A stretch of 64,000 nt of DNA from Anaeromyxobacter oryzae (GCF_023169945.1 NZ_AP025591.1:4832481-4896480); one strand, 5' to 3'. Shown: positions 1-10,152, counted from the first letter of the stretch. Made by a program: numbers and translations. The notes: generated by a model from the sequence alone, not told the origin.

Positions 1-1061
1 AGCGCGATGGGCGCCGCGCGGAGCACGGGCGAGCGCCACCCGAGCAGCAGGTCGGCGCCGGACACGAGGAGGGTTAGGAACGCCGGCCCGAGCCAGTTCG
101 GGTTCACGTACGTGAAGAGCGACGCGACCGCGAAGAAGCCGAGCGTCACGGCGCCGCCGGCCGCGAGGAGCGCGTGCGCGTCGCTCCCGGCGCGGGCGCG
201 GCGGACGCTCCGGAGGAGCCCGGCGAGGCACGCGAGCCAGAGCGGCGGCGTGAGGCTCTGCTGGGCCGCGAGGAAGCGCGGGACGGTGCGCCAGGGCCGG
301 AACGCGCCCGAGAAGCGGTCGACGGACTGGAAGCGGAACGACGCCCAGCCGTGGTCCGCGTTCCAGAGGAGCACGGGCAGGAAGACGGCAGCGGCGATGG
401 CGACGGCGATCCAGGGCTCCTTGCGGGCGAGCCAGCGGCGGTGACGGGTCCCGAGCAGGAAGAGCAGGACCGACGGGGGCAGCAGGACGAAGCCGTACTT
501 CGAGAGGAGCCCGACGCCGGTCGTGACGCCGGCGAGGTACCAGAGCCGGGGGCTCCCGTGGACCGCGCGCCACGCGAGCAGGAGGGTGGCGGCCCACGCG
601 AGGAGCAGAGGCGCGTCCGGTGTGGTGAACACCGCCCCGAGGCCGAAGAGCGGCGTCGCGTTCAGGGCGGCGACGCTCGTCCAGGCGAGCGGGGCGCGCC
701 CGGGGAAGAGGTCGAGCACGAGGCGGAACAGCACGGCCGAGGTGAGCAGCGACAGCACGAACGCGGGCAGGTGCACCGCGAGGAGCGTGTCGCCGAGGAG
801 ACGCGTCGACGCCGCGAGGAGCCACGCGACGAGGGGCGGATGATCGAGGTAGCCGGCCGCGAGCCGCCGCGACCACTCCCAGTAGTACGCCTCGTCGTTG
901 AAGAGCCCGAGCGAGGGGAGGACGAGCACGCGGATCGCGACGAGGAGCGCGACCAGCGCGGGCGCGGCGAGCCCCGCCCGCCCGGCGGCCCGCGGCGCCG
1001 GCGTCTCGCGGACGGCCGGCTCGACGCGCGTTCCGGTCGCGGCGTGGAAGGACGGTGGCAC
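1..1061 (-). CDS. Glycosyltransferase family 39-like membrane protein (3' end cut off)
   Basis: The gene runs off the left edge, so only about 353 N-terminal codons are present. After a Pro/Arg-rich leader it reads as a polytopic membrane protein. The first hydrophobic helix is followed by NDEAYYWEW and then YLDHPP. An acidic pair in the first periplasmic loop is typical of GT39/ArnT/PMT-type enzymes, which move sugars from lipid-linked donors onto lipids or proteins at the outer face of the inner membrane. The start is a GTG at 1061; no in-frame ATG lies close upstream, so it is uncertain. The gene diverges from a small lipoprotein gene. Substrate cannot be deduced. Confidence 0.72.
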   Translation of the reverse strand, partial: MPPSFHAATGTRVEPAVRETPAPRAAGRAGLAAPALVALLVAIRVLVLPSLGLFNDEAYYWEWSRRLAAGYLDHPPLVAWLLAASTRLLGDTLLAVHLPAFVLSLLTSAVLFRLVLDLFPGRAPLAWTSVAALNATPLFGLGAVFTTPDAPLLLAWAATLLLAWRAVHGSPRLWYLAGVTTGVGLLSKYGFVLLPPSVLLFLLGTRHRRWLARKEPWIAVAIAAAVFLPVLLWNADHGWASFRFQSVDRFSGAFRPWRTVPRFLAAQQSLTPPLWLACLAGLLRSVRRARAGSDAHALLAAGGAVTLGFFAVASLFTYVNPNWLGPAFLTLLVSGADLLLGWRSPVLRAAPIA

Positions 1062-1272
1062 GCTCGGAGTGACCCGGCGCTGGAAGCGCTCCGCCGGGAC
1101 CCGAACACTGCGTATGCCCCGCAGCGGAGTCGAGGCCCGGCGGCGCGCAGGCGGATCGGGTCAGGCCGTTGGGAGGCGATGGACGCCCGGGCGCGACTCC
1201 CGGACGATGCGGCGGCCCCTACCTTTCGGACATCGACATCCACCCCGCGTCGAACGAGTCCGGGAGGAGCGC

Positions 1273-1674
1273 ATGAAGACGAAGGAACGCTGGTCCCTCG
1301 CTGCCGCCGTGGTCCTCGCCGCGGGGACGCTCGCGTGTCCGCGGAAGACGGAGCAGACGCGCGAGCGCCCCGCGCAGCAGACGGGCAAGGCCGAGACGCA
1401 GGGCGGCGGCCAGCCCGGCGGCGGCTCGGGCATGGCGGGCGGCACGCCGCCGGGGACGAGCGAGCAGACCGGGACCGGCGCGACGGGCGCCGGATCCGCG
1501 GGCACGTCCGCGGGGACCACCGACGGGCGCGGTGCCGGCCAGCCCTCCGGCGGGAAGGCCGACGCCGCGGGCGCCGCAGGCGGCGCGCCAGCGGGCGGCA
1601 CGGCCGGCGGCGGCGGCACGGGCGGGTCCGGCTCCGGCGCCGCGAGCGGCGGCGGCTCCACCCAGGGGAAGTAG
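1273..1674 (+). CDS. Small Gly/Ala-rich putative lipoprotein
   Basis: A 133-residue protein with a hydrophobic signal segment ending TLACPRK, a loose lipobox, followed by about 110 residues made almost entirely of Gly, Ala, Ser, Thr, Pro and Gln. The ATG is preceded by GGAGGAG at ideal spacing. It has no recognisable domain. It closely resembles in design the protein at 3662..4051 (signal, GCPR or ACPR, then Gly-rich tail), so the two are probably paralogues exposed on the envelope. Function unknown. The composition makes chance homology meaningless, and the call rests on the RBS, the signal peptide and the paralogue. Confidence 0.6.
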   Translation: MKTKERWSLAAAVVLAAGTLACPRKTEQTRERPAQQTGKAETQGGGQPGGGSGMAGGTPPGTSEQTGTGATGAGSAGTSAGTTDGRGAGQPSGGKADAAGAAGGAPAGGTAGGGGTGGSGSGAASGGGSTQGK

Positions 1675-1683
1675 GGGCGCGCC

Positions 1684-3444
1684 TCACCCGCCGTTGCAGG
1701 CGCACGTGCCGCGCGCCTGCCCCGCGTCGATGCTGCACGACCAGTCGCCCGCCTTCCCGCCGAGCGCCGTCGCGCACTCCGCGGCGGAAGCGCACCCGCT
1801 CGGCGGCAGCATGCCGAGGTACTCCGCCGAGTAGGTCTCGCCGGGGTTCGCGAAGCAGCCGCCCTTCGTCTGGTCGATGGCGATGCACTCCGACGTCCCG
1901 GACACGAGGCACGCGGGCGAGGCGCTCGCGTCGTTGCAGTCCACGAAGCACCACTCCGCGCCCGGCGTGCACGTGCGCCGCGTGGCGCCGCTCGCGTCCA
2001 CGATCCGGAGCTGGGTGAGGTCGCGCGTGCCCGGGCGCGTCGGCAGGCGGAGCGCGTCGAGCGGGCGCGCGAGGTCGGCGATCGCGGAGAGGACGGGGCC
2101 GAACGAGCTCGGCGGGTACGCGTCGCAGACGGTGCCCTCGACCACCCCGAACCCGCGCGCCTTGAAGGCGTCGGCGAGCGCGAGGAACCGCTCGCCGGCG
2201 GCGTACGCGCCGCCGCACACCGGGCCGGCGTGGCAGGTCGCCGGCGGCTGGACGGGGCAGCTCGCCGTCCCCGTGCACGAGTCGGCCGGCTGGTACGAGC
2301 CGTCGGCGCAGCGCGCGCTCGAGACGATGAACGCGGCGCCGAGGTCGGCCGCGCCGCCGGGCTTCACGAGGCCCGCGAAGAAGTCGGCGTACGTCGAGAC
2401 CGGGATCTCCCGCTGCGCCGCCGCGGGCCGGCGCTTGTCGAGGACGCAGCTGTCCGCCCCCGGCGTCGAGCCCGCCATCGCGAGCGGCGCGCTCGCGGGG
2501 CTCGAGCAGTCGTCCTCGTCGCCGACCCAGACGACGACGAGCTTCGCGTCGGGGTGCGGCCACGTCCCGGCGGCGACGCCCGGCTGCTGTCCCGCGAGCG
2601 CCTTCTGGAGCGCGAGCCGCGCCGCCTCGAGGTGCTGCTCCTCCCCGGAGCCGCAGCTCCCGACGCGGATGTTCTGCGTGAACTGCCCGACGAGCGCGGT
2701 GAGCGCCGGATCCTGCGTGGCGGTGCCCCACGACGCCCAGTCGAGGGTCTTCCCGAAGTCCAGGATGGTCGGGTTGCCCGAGGCGGCGACGAACGCGCCG
2801 GCCGGGTAGGGGGCGCCCGCGACGGCGAGCCCGGGCGTGCAGAACGACGACGAGGGCAGCGGGTTCGCGTACGCGGTCGTCATGAGCGGGCACGCGTCGC
2901 CCGGCACGCACGCGGTCGTCGCGGGTGCGCACGCGGACGTCGAGCAGCACTGCGCCTTCGCGTCGAGCACGGCGTTGCCGCTCGCGTCGAGCACCGACGT
3001 CGTGACGCAGGTCTGGCCCGCGCCGCAGCCGCCGCCGGTGCCGGGCGTGCACGCGGCGACGTCGGTGCACGCGGACGTCGCGCAGCACTGGTTCCCGCCG
3101 GTGCCGGCCACGCAGCTCCGCGTGCCCGCCGCCGCGTAGAAGATCGACGACGTGGTCACCGCCACGTGGAAGTCGACGGGCTCGAGCCCCTTCGCCGCGC
3201 GCGCGGTGTTCGTCGCGACCATCCGATCGATGAAGTCCTTGAAGCTGTCGGCGAGCCCCTGCTGCTTCGGGTCCATCGACGGGGAGTCGTCCACCACGAA
3301 GAGGATGTCCGCGGTGGAGACCTTCGAGAGCTGCACCCGCACGGACCCCGGCTGGACCAGGCAGCGCCCGACCGGAGAGAACGTGTAGTCGTTGCACGCC
3401 ACGGCGGCGGCGAGCAGCGCCAGGGCGATCAGGCGACGCGTCAT
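1684..3444 (-). CDS. VWA-like lipoprotein
   Basis: A 586-residue secreted protein with a signal segment ending AAAVACND, a plausible lipobox. At about residues 47-56 it reads ILFVVDDSPSM, which matches the DxSxS MIDAS motif of von Willebrand factor A domains. Further into the likely VWA fold it has VVVWVGDEDDC. It is unusually Cys-rich in two inserts (about residues 105-190 and the last 150), probably disulfide-bonded outside the cytoplasm. VWA lipoproteins of this type are frequent in myxobacteria and usually of unknown role, possibly protein-protein contacts or adhesion. The start was placed at the ATG giving the signal peptide; longer upstream frames lack one. Confidence 0.78.
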   Translation of the reverse strand: MTRRLIALALLAAAVACNDYTFSPVGRCLVQPGSVRVQLSKVSTADILFVVDDSPSMDPKQQGLADSFKDFIDRMVATNTARAAKGLEPVDFHVAVTTSSIFYAAAGTRSCVAGTGGNQCCATSACTDVAACTPGTGGGCGAGQTCVTTSVLDASGNAVLDAKAQCCSTSACAPATTACVPGDACPLMTTAYANPLPSSSFCTPGLAVAGAPYPAGAFVAASGNPTILDFGKTLDWASWGTATQDPALTALVGQFTQNIRVGSCGSGEEQHLEAARLALQKALAGQQPGVAAGTWPHPDAKLVVVWVGDEDDCSSPASAPLAMAGSTPGADSCVLDKRRPAAAQREIPVSTYADFFAGLVKPGGAADLGAAFIVSSARCADGSYQPADSCTGTASCPVQPPATCHAGPVCGGAYAAGERFLALADAFKARGFGVVEGTVCDAYPPSSFGPVLSAIADLARPLDALRLPTRPGTRDLTQLRIVDASGATRRTCTPGAEWCFVDCNDASASPACLVSGTSECIAIDQTKGGCFANPGETYSAEYLGMLPPSGCASAAECATALGGKAGDWSCSIDAGQARGTCACNGG

Positions 3445-3661
3445 GCGTCCGTCGGTAGGGACGCGCCGGCGGGGCGGCAACGACCGCGCCGGGCGCGGCG
3501 CTCGCGCGGGCCCCGGCGGAGCGGGGGTGCACGCGACCGGGCACGCGCAAGGACCGCTCCGGTCTCCCCGTGCGGACCTGGGCGCGTTCACCACGTGCGC
3601 CCCCTTTGCCCGCGCTCGCCTTACGTTGAGGCGGGACGCAGCGTCGAGCGCGGGAGGGGCC

Positions 3662-4051
3662 ATGTCGGCGGTCGGGCGGTGGGGAAGGGTCGTCGCGGTC
3701 GCGGCGGTGCTCGCCGGCGGTGTCGGGTGTCCGCGCGGCGAGCAGCAGCAGCCGCGGCCCGCGCAGGACCGGAGCGGGCAGGCCGGCGGCGAGCCCGGCG
3801 GCGGTGGTTCCGCAGCGCCGGCGGGGCCCGGGCCGACGGGCAGCGGCGGCGGCGCGATGGGCACCGGCGCCGCCAGCGCCGGCTCGCCGGGCGGCGCCGG
3901 AAACGCCGGCAGCGCCGGCGGCAGCACCGCAGGCGGCCCCGGAGCCGCCGGCGGCGCGTCCGGCGGCGCGTCCGGCGCGGGGAGCACGGCCGGCAGCCCG
4001 GCCGCCGGGAGTGGCGGCGGAGCCGGCGCGCCGGGTCAGCAGGGGCGCTAG
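3662..4051 (+). CDS. Small Gly-rich putative lipoprotein (paralogue of the one at 1273)
   Basis: A 129-residue protein: a signal segment ending GGVGCPRG, then Gln/Arg-containing spacer and a low-complexity Gly/Ala/Ser tail. GGGAGGGG lies just before the ATG. The CPRG/CPRK junction and tail composition match the 133-residue protein at 1273..1674; the VWA lipoprotein gene separates the two. No domain is visible. Probably an envelope lipoprotein with a flexible linker-like body; no function can be assigned. Confidence 0.6.
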   Translation: MSAVGRWGRVVAVAAVLAGGVGCPRGEQQQPRPAQDRSGQAGGEPGGGGSAAPAGPGPTGSGGGAMGTGAASAGSPGGAGNAGSAGGSTAGGPGAAGGASGGASGAGSTAGSPAAGSGGGAGAPGQQGR

Positions 4052-4177
4052 ATACCTCCGCGACGTGATCGGGCAGGGGGCGGTGCCGGACCTGGTCGCC
4101 TGAGGCGGCTTCCCCGGGCATCCCGGGCTGCCCAGGTTTGGGCGGGCCCGGCGAGGGCCGGCCGAGAGGAGGAACGC

Positions 4178-4438
4178 ATGCGGAACCGGACGTGGTTCGA
4201 GCGGCTGTGGGCAGCGCTGGTCGCGGTCGCGGTGGCGCTGACACCGGCGCTCGCGCTGGCGCAGGGCGCGGGGAGCGGGGGTGGCGGAGGGACGACGGGT
4301 GGACCGGCTGGCGGCGGCCCCGCCGGCGGCGGCGACAGCGGTGGCGGCGGGTTCGGCTGGATCATCCTCATCCTCGCGATCGCCGCGATCGTCTACTTCG
4401 TCACGCGGCGGCGCCGGGGCGCGCCCGGCCACCGGTAG
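4178..4438 (+). CDS. Small membrane protein: signal, Gly-rich spacer, one TM helix, Arg tail
   Basis: An 86-residue protein with a clear signal peptide (cleavage near ALALAQG), about 30 Gly-rich residues, a single hydrophobic helix (WIILILAIAAIVYFV) and a basic stop-transfer RRRRG. AGGAGGA sits 6-9 nt before the ATG, a strong RBS. The topology suggests an inner-membrane anchor with a periplasmic Gly-rich head. The next gene starts 6 nt after its stop, so the two are likely co-transcribed. Function unknown. Confidence 0.6.
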   Translation: MRNRTWFERLWAALVAVAVALTPALALAQGAGSGGGGGTTGGPAGGGPAGGGDSGGGGFGWIILILAIAAIVYFVTRRRRGAPGHR

Positions 4439-4444
4439 CCGACG

Positions 4445-5524
4445 GTGACGGAGCTCGCGCGCAAGCTCGACGCGCTGAGGCGCGCCGCGCTCCGCGACGG
4501 CGTGGGCGCGGTGCGCCTCCGCGGGCTCGACTGGACCTCGTGGGTCGGCTGCGGCGGGTCGGCGGCCGTGCTGCTCGCGGCCGAGACGGGCGTGGCCGAC
4601 GTGCTCGTCTCGGCGGACGGCGCGTGGGTGCTCACCGACGAGATCGAGCGGGCGCGGCTCCAGGCGGAGGAGCTGCCGCCCGGGCTCGAGATGTTCGCGG
4701 CGCGCTGGTGGGATCGCGGCGCCGCCGATGCGTTCGCGGACCGGATCCGCGGCGCCGGCGCGCTCGCGTCGGATCGGCCGCGGCCCGGCGAGCGGCCGCT
4801 CCCGCCCGAGGTCGTCGCGCTCCGGCGGTCGCTCGGGCCGGAGGAGCTCGAGCGCTACCGCGCGCTCGGCCGCGACGCGGCCGCGGCGGTGTCCGACGTG
4901 CTGCGGGCGGCGCGCCCGGACTGGACCGGGTTCCAGCTGGCCGGCGCGGCCGCCGGTGCGCTCTGGTCGCGCGGCGTCGCCCCCGCGCTGGTGCTCGCGG
5001 GCGACGCGCGCCGGCTCCTGCTGTACCGTCACCCGACGCCCACCTCCGACCGGCTCGGCGATCGCGCCATGCTCGTCGTGTGCGCGCGCCGTCACGGCCT
5101 CTACGCGAACCTGACCCGCTTCGTGTACTTCCGGGACCCGACCGCCGAGGAGGCGCGGCGCGGGGCGGACGTGACGCGCATCGAGGCGGCCGCGCTCGAC
5201 GCCTCCCGGCCCGGCGCGACGCTCGGGGCCGTGCTCGACGCGCTCGTCGCGGCTTACGCGGCGGCGGGCTACGCCGGAGAGGAGGCGCGCCACCACCAGG
5301 GCGGCACGTGCGGCTACCTCTCCCGCGACGCGGTCGCCGTGCCCGGCTCGACCGTGCCGCTCGAGGCCGGCGGCGCGGTGGCGTGGAACCCGTCGCTCCC
5401 GGGCGCGAAGGTGGAGGACACGTTCGTGATCGGCGCGGACGGGCTCGAGAACCTCACGGTGGATCCGCGCTGGCCGGTCGAGCGGATCGCGGGCCGCGCG
5501 CGGCCGCTGCCGCTGGTGAGGTAG
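4445..5524 (+). CDS. M24 (aminopeptidase P/creatinase)-like protein, metal site apparently degenerate
   Basis: A 359-residue protein with the layout of the pita-bread M24 family: an N-terminal creatinase-like domain (about 1-130) and a C-terminal domain. In the C-terminal half, GDRAMLVVCARRHGLYANLT (about 204-223) aligns with the region that normally carries the two metal-binding Asp residues. Here those places read C/R and N. HHQGG (about 282) replaces the usual H-x-x-GHG, and VEDTF (about 322) keeps only one acidic cluster. I infer a non-metallo or non-catalytic member. GTG start, 6 nt after the upstream stop, no good RBS, so translation may be coupled. Ends 2 nt from convergent galK. Confidence 0.68.
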   Translation: MTELARKLDALRRAALRDGVGAVRLRGLDWTSWVGCGGSAAVLLAAETGVADVLVSADGAWVLTDEIERARLQAEELPPGLEMFAARWWDRGAADAFADRIRGAGALASDRPRPGERPLPPEVVALRRSLGPEELERYRALGRDAAAAVSDVLRAARPDWTGFQLAGAAAGALWSRGVAPALVLAGDARRLLLYRHPTPTSDRLGDRAMLVVCARRHGLYANLTRFVYFRDPTAEEARRGADVTRIEAAALDASRPGATLGAVLDALVAAYAAAGYAGEEARHHQGGTCGYLSRDAVAVPGSTVPLEAGGAVAWNPSLPGAKVEDTFVIGADGLENLTVDPRWPVERIAGRARPLPLVR

Positions 5525-5526
5525 GC

Positions 5527-6633
<1,107 letters not shown>

Positions 6634-6947
6634 GGTTCACCATCAGCGTGATACGGCCCCGGCTCCCCATCCAGCGCCGGCGACCTGCGTGTAGCAGAAC
6701 CCCGCGACGCTGGCGACGGCCGGGCGCCCGTGTCCCCAGGTTGTCCCGGCGCCCGGCGCGAAGCCGCGAGCCGGGCGGCCCGTCCGGGCGATCGACGGAG
6801 GATGCCCGGGGTGTCATGGGACCGGACATGGCGCGGACCCGACGCGCGAGGCGGCGCACGCTCGCCCCACGAGCGGGAGAGCGCGCGCGCCGGGGCGCAC
6901 AGCCTTCGCGTTTGCCCTCGCTTCGCGAGGAGCCCACACTCTCTCTC
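6634..6947. other. Divergent intergenic region galK / pyrophosphorylase
   Basis: About 314 bp between two divergent starts. The pyrophosphorylase frame stays open back to 6648, so part could be an N-terminal extension, but that stretch is Arg/Pro-rich and has no conserved feature. I saw no convincing promoter, operator or hairpin. Confidence 0.4.
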
Positions 6948-8054
6948 GTGGAGACTCCTGGGACGGCCTGGCGCCGGGAGGGCGCGCCCCCGCGGGACGC
7001 CGCGGCGTTCGACGCGCTCGTGGAGCGGCTCCGGGCCGGCGAGCTGGCGCCCGCGGTGGAGATGCCGGAGGGCTCCGCGCCGCTCCTCGAGGGCGACGTC
7101 GAGCCGTGGCCGGCGCCGGGCTCGGCGCGCCACGCGGAGCTCGTGCGGCTCGGCGAGGAGGCGTTTGCGCGCGGCGAGGTGGCGAGCGCGATCGCCGCGG
7201 GCGGGGCCGGCACGCGATTCGGCACGGCGGTGAAGGGCCTCGTGCCCATCCTCGGCGGCCGGTCCTTCCTCGACCTGAAGCTCGAGGACGCGCGCCGGAC
7301 CGGCGCCGCCGCGGGCCGGCCGGTGCCGGTGGTGCTCATGACGTCCGACCTGACGCACGCGCCGATCGCGGCCGAGGTGCGGCTCGATCCCGACGTGATC
7401 GTCTTCCGGCAGCGCATGCTCCCGCGGCTCACGCCCGGCCTCGAGATCTTCCGCGACGCGGCGGGCCGGCCGTCGCTCGCGCCGGCGGGGCACGGCGACT
7501 TCCTCCGGGCGCTGCGCGAGAGCGGGGCCGGCGCGGAGCTCGCGCGGCGCGGCGTGTCGATCGTCTACTTCAGCAACGTGGACAACCTCGCTGCGACGCT
7601 CGACCCGGTGGTGATCGGCGCGCACGTCGCCCTCGGGAAGGCGATGACGGTCGAGGTCACCGCGCGCCGCGGCCCGTCGGGGAAGGTCGACGCCGGCGCC
7701 GCGCCCGTCCGCGTCGGCGATCGTGTGCAGCTCGTCGAGCAGGTGGACCCGGCCCGGCACGGGCTCATCTCCACGAACAACATCGCGTTCGAGCTGCGCG
7801 CGATCCTCGCCCGCGAGCTGCCGCTCCCATGGCGCGCCGTCCGGAAGACGGTGGACGGCCAGGAGGTCTTGCAGCTCGAGCAGGTCACCGGCGAGGTGAC
7901 GGCGCTCACCGGCGACGACGGCCGGCCGCTCCTGCCGGCGGCGTACCTGGAGGTCCCCCGCGACGATCCCGAGACGTCGCGGTTCGAGCCCGTGAAGGAG
8001 CAGGAGGACCTGCCCCTCGTGGCGGAGCGGCTGCGGGCGAGGTTCTGCCAGTAG
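6948..8054 (+). CDS. UDPGP-family UTP-sugar-1-phosphate uridylyltransferase
   Basis: Cytoplasmic nucleotidyltransferase expected to make UDP-glucose, UDP-galactose or UDP-GlcNAc from the sugar-1-phosphate and UTP. The nucleotide-binding loop [10 protein letters not shown] followed by VKGL lies at about 83-97, an SNVDN segment that probably contacts the substrate is near 208, and STNNIAFE, typical of the UDPGP family, is near 275. With a GTG start at 6948 the protein is 368 residues; GAGGAG lies about 17 nt upstream, a little far. Longer starts to 6648 exist but add Arg-rich sequence. Beside galK it could supply UDP-sugars. Exact sugar not assignable. Confidence 0.8.
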   Translation: METPGTAWRREGAPPRDAAAFDALVERLRAGELAPAVEMPEGSAPLLEGDVEPWPAPGSARHAELVRLGEEAFARGEVASAIAAGGAGTRFGTAVKGLVPILGGRSFLDLKLEDARRTGAAAGRPVPVVLMTSDLTHAPIAAEVRLDPDVIVFRQRMLPRLTPGLEIFRDAAGRPSLAPAGHGDFLRALRESGAGAELARRGVSIVYFSNVDNLAATLDPVVIGAHVALGKAMTVEVTARRGPSGKVDAGAAPVRVGDRVQLVEQVDPARHGLISTNNIAFELRAILARELPLPWRAVRKTVDGQEVLQLEQVTGEVTALTGDDGRPLLPAAYLEVPRDDPETSRFEPVKEQEDLPLVAERLRARFCQ

Positions 8055-8063
8055 ACGCGTCCG

Positions 8064-8558
8064 TCAGACCGGCTGATACCACCGCGCCTCGGTCGCGATG
8101 TCGTCCGCCTCCGACACGGCCCGCGGCCGGACGAGCAGCACCGGGCAGGGCGCCTGCTTCGCGACCTTCTCGGCGACCGAGCCGAACGCGAGCTTCGCGA
8201 GCCCCTTCCGGCCGTGGGTCCCGAGGACGAGGAGATCCGCGCCCTGCTCGCGCGCGTGCGCCAGGATCTCTGCGGCGGCGGGGCCGGTGCGGATGATGGA
8301 TCGGACCGGCGCGGCGGAGATCTCGGCGGCGGTGGCGCGCCACCCCGCGAGCGCCTCCTCGGTCTCCTCCATCGAGAGCTCCGCGACGCCCTGCGGCGTG
8401 ACGAGCAGGTCCACCGCCGCGAGCGGCGCCGGCTCGTGCACGTAGAGCAGCGTCAGCTCCGCGCCGAGCGCGCGCGCCAGCTCCGCCGCGGACTCCATCG
8501 CGAGCCGCGCCGGATCCGACAGGTCGATCGCGCAGGTGATCTTCTTCCACTCCGCCAT
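8064..8558 (-). CDS. Universal stress protein (UspA family)
   Basis: A 164-residue cytoplasmic protein with the Usp fold: N-terminal ITCAIDLSDPA, internal LLVLGTHGRKGLAKLAFGS, which contains the ATP-binding G-2X-G-9X-G(S/T) pattern, and a closing PCPVLLVRP strand. Such proteins bind ATP and help survival under redox or starvation stress. GGGAGGTGGGCC precedes the ATG. The ~100 bp upstream is nearly duplicated upstream of the tetraheme cytochrome gene at 9324, suggesting common regulation. Converges with the pyrophosphorylase gene. Confidence 0.92.
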   Translation of the reverse strand: MAEWKKITCAIDLSDPARLAMESAAELARALGAELTLLYVHEPAPLAAVDLLVTPQGVAELSMEETEEALAGWRATAAEISAAPVRSIIRTGPAAAEILAHAREQGADLLVLGTHGRKGLAKLAFGSVAEKVAKQAPCPVLLVRPRAVSEADDIATEARWYQPV

Positions 8559-8662
8559 GGCCCACCTCCCGCGCGCCGGCGATGGCGCGCACCGCGGTTG
8601 CGCGGATCGTAGGACCGCCGCGGGAGGGGGCCAGGGCGGACAGGTGGGGAGACCCGATGGGC
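8559..8662 (-). promoter_or_regulatory. Upstream repeat copy 1 (before the usp gene)
   Basis: About 100 bp directly upstream of the usp start that is strongly similar to 9325..9425 before the tetraheme cytochrome gene. Shared blocks on the coding strand are GTCTCCCCAC, CCTCCCGCGGCGG, the palindrome-containing GCGCAACCGCGGTGCGCGCC, and the RBS GGGAGGTGGGCC. The core ACCGCGGT is a perfect palindrome flanked by complementary GGCGC/GCGCC. I infer a shared promoter, operator or leader; no -35/-10 can be named. Confidence 0.5.
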
Positions 8663-8706
8663 TGCGATGGCGGGCCGCTGCGCGTTGCGCGGGAACGACC
8701 GTGCGG

Positions 8707-9324
8707 TCACTTCGCGGGCTTCTTCCCGGTGCTCGCCGGCGCCGACGCTGGTGCGGCGGGAGGCGCCTCCGGCCCGCCGCCCCCGTCGGTCGAGATGACG
8801 GCCGGCGGTGCCTTCGCGGGGTCGTTCTTCGCGGGATGACAGGCCGCGCAGAACCGGTCCATCCGCTCGCCGCCGGGCCCGACGTCGACCCGCACGTACT
8901 TGTAGTTGCGGTTCGACGGATGAGGATCGTGACACGCCATGCAGTCGAACCTGCCGTCCTTCGAGAGCAGCTCGCCGGGAACCCGCGCCACCCTCGGATT
9001 CACGATCTCGAGGCCGAACGGATGGCTGCTGTGGCGCGACACCGGGAGATGACCGCGGCCACCCTTGTCGGTCTCGAGGTGGCACGTCAGGCAGAACGCC
9101 GTCGAGCCGGAGTAGGGCTTGTTCGTCTTCGGGTCGACGTACTTCGTGTTCACCGGGATGTCGTACACCGACTTGCCCTGGAGCGCGGCGTGGCACCCGC
9201 GGCAGCCCACCTTGTCGTGCCCGCCGTGGGCGAACGCGAGGGCCGGCGCGAGGAGCGCCAGGGCGAACACGACGCGCGTCACGAACCTCGTCCCAGCTCC
9301 GGCGATGCTCCTCGACTGGACCAT
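8707..9324 (-). CDS. Tetraheme c-type cytochrome
   Basis: A 205-residue exported cytochrome with four CXXCH motifs (CRGCH, CLTCH, CMACH, CAACH), a signal peptide ending LAFAHG and a Pro/Ala-rich C-terminal tail. It is a paralogue of 10220..10900: both have GCxGCH near the N-terminus, GSTAFCL-C-CH, HPSNxNYxYxRVDVGP and a last CHPAK. Probably a periplasmic electron carrier or surface-associated small cytochrome. GGAGGTGGGCC precedes the ATG. The upstream 100 bp duplicates that of the usp gene, so stress-linked control is possible. Confidence 0.85.
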   Translation of the reverse strand: MVQSRSIAGAGTRFVTRVVFALALLAPALAFAHGGHDKVGCRGCHAALQGKSVYDIPVNTKYVDPKTNKPYSGSTAFCLTCHLETDKGGRGHLPVSRHSSHPFGLEIVNPRVARVPGELLSKDGRFDCMACHDPHPSNRNYKYVRVDVGPGGERMDRFCAACHPAKNDPAKAPPAVISTDGGGGPEAPPAAPASAPASTGKKPAK

Positions 9325-9425
9325 GGCCCACCTCCGCGCGCCGTGAAGGCGCGCACCGCGGTTGCGCCGATGGTGGCCCGCCGCGGGAGGCATCCGCGCC
9401 GGACACGTGGGGAGACTCGATGGTC
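9325..9425 (-). promoter_or_regulatory. Upstream repeat copy 2 (before the tetraheme cytochrome)
   Basis: Mate of 8559..8662. Aligned by eye the two share most positions over about 100 bp, including the ACCGCGGT palindrome, the GTCTCCCCAC block and the RBS region. They differ by small indels, so this is an old duplication or conserved regulatory segment rather than a fresh copy. Confidence 0.5.
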
Positions 9426-9542
9426 GCCGCCCGGAGCGGATCGGGCGGGCGGGGGCGGCAGGGGGTCCGGGCAGAGACCCCGATCGCCCGATGACAAAGG
9501 CCCGCGTCGCGTCACGGTCGCGGAGGGCGTAGAGCATGGGCC

Positions 9543-10142
9543 ATGAGGGGACTCCACGCCGCCACGCTCGCGATCTGCATGATCGCTCCCGTCGTCAGCG
9601 CGCGGTCGCAGGCGCCGCAGCCGCCCGGGGCGCCGACCGCACCGGCCGCGCCGCCCGCCACGCCGGCTCCGTCGCCCACGCCGGCTCCGACCATCACGCC
9701 GGCTCCGACCACCACGCCGGCCGCTCCCGCGACGGGCTCCTGCGCGCTCTCGGCGCTGCCGCCGGACGCGGCGCGCGTCGCGGACTGCGCGCCATGCCAC
9801 GACCGGTCCAATCACCCCACGCACCCGATCGGCGTGGACTACGTCGAGGCGGCGAAGATGAGCCCGGAGCGCTTCCGCCCGGCCGCGGAGGTGCTCGCAC
9901 GCGGCGTGTACCTGCGCAACGGCGAGGTCGCGTGCGGGACGTGCCACGACCCCTCGTCCCCCTGGAAGAACCACATCGCGCTCCCGCAGGGCGCGCCGGC
10001 ACGCCCGGCGGTGGTCCCGGGACGTCCGGAGACGTATGACGCGCGCCAGAGCGAGCAGACAGTGAACCCGGGAGCCGCGCCGTCGAAACGCACCGAGGTC
10101 TCGGCGAAGCCGCTCTGCATGGCCTGCCACGCGTTCGACTGA
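9543..10142 (+). CDS. Triheme c-type cytochrome with Pro/Thr-rich linker
   Basis: 199 residues: signal peptide, then a linker of about 40 residues built from repeated PAPT-like units, then a domain with three CXXCH (CAPCH, CGTCH, CMACH). The heme domain is homologous to the protein at 51951..52412: both have ALPPD near the start, HP-IGVDY or HPVGVDY, RGVYL, TCHDPSS-WK-HIA and LCMACHA. The linker is absent in that paralogue. Likely anchored or spaced from a wall or membrane partner as an electron shuttle. Faces the tetraheme gene at 10220 tail to tail. Confidence 0.82.
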   Translation: MRGLHAATLAICMIAPVVSARSQAPQPPGAPTAPAAPPATPAPSPTPAPTITPAPTTTPAAPATGSCALSALPPDAARVADCAPCHDRSNHPTHPIGVDYVEAAKMSPERFRPAAEVLARGVYLRNGEVACGTCHDPSSPWKNHIALPQGAPARPAVVPGRPETYDARQSEQTVNPGAAPSKRTEVSAKPLCMACHAFD

Positions 10143-10152
10143 CGAGCAGCAA

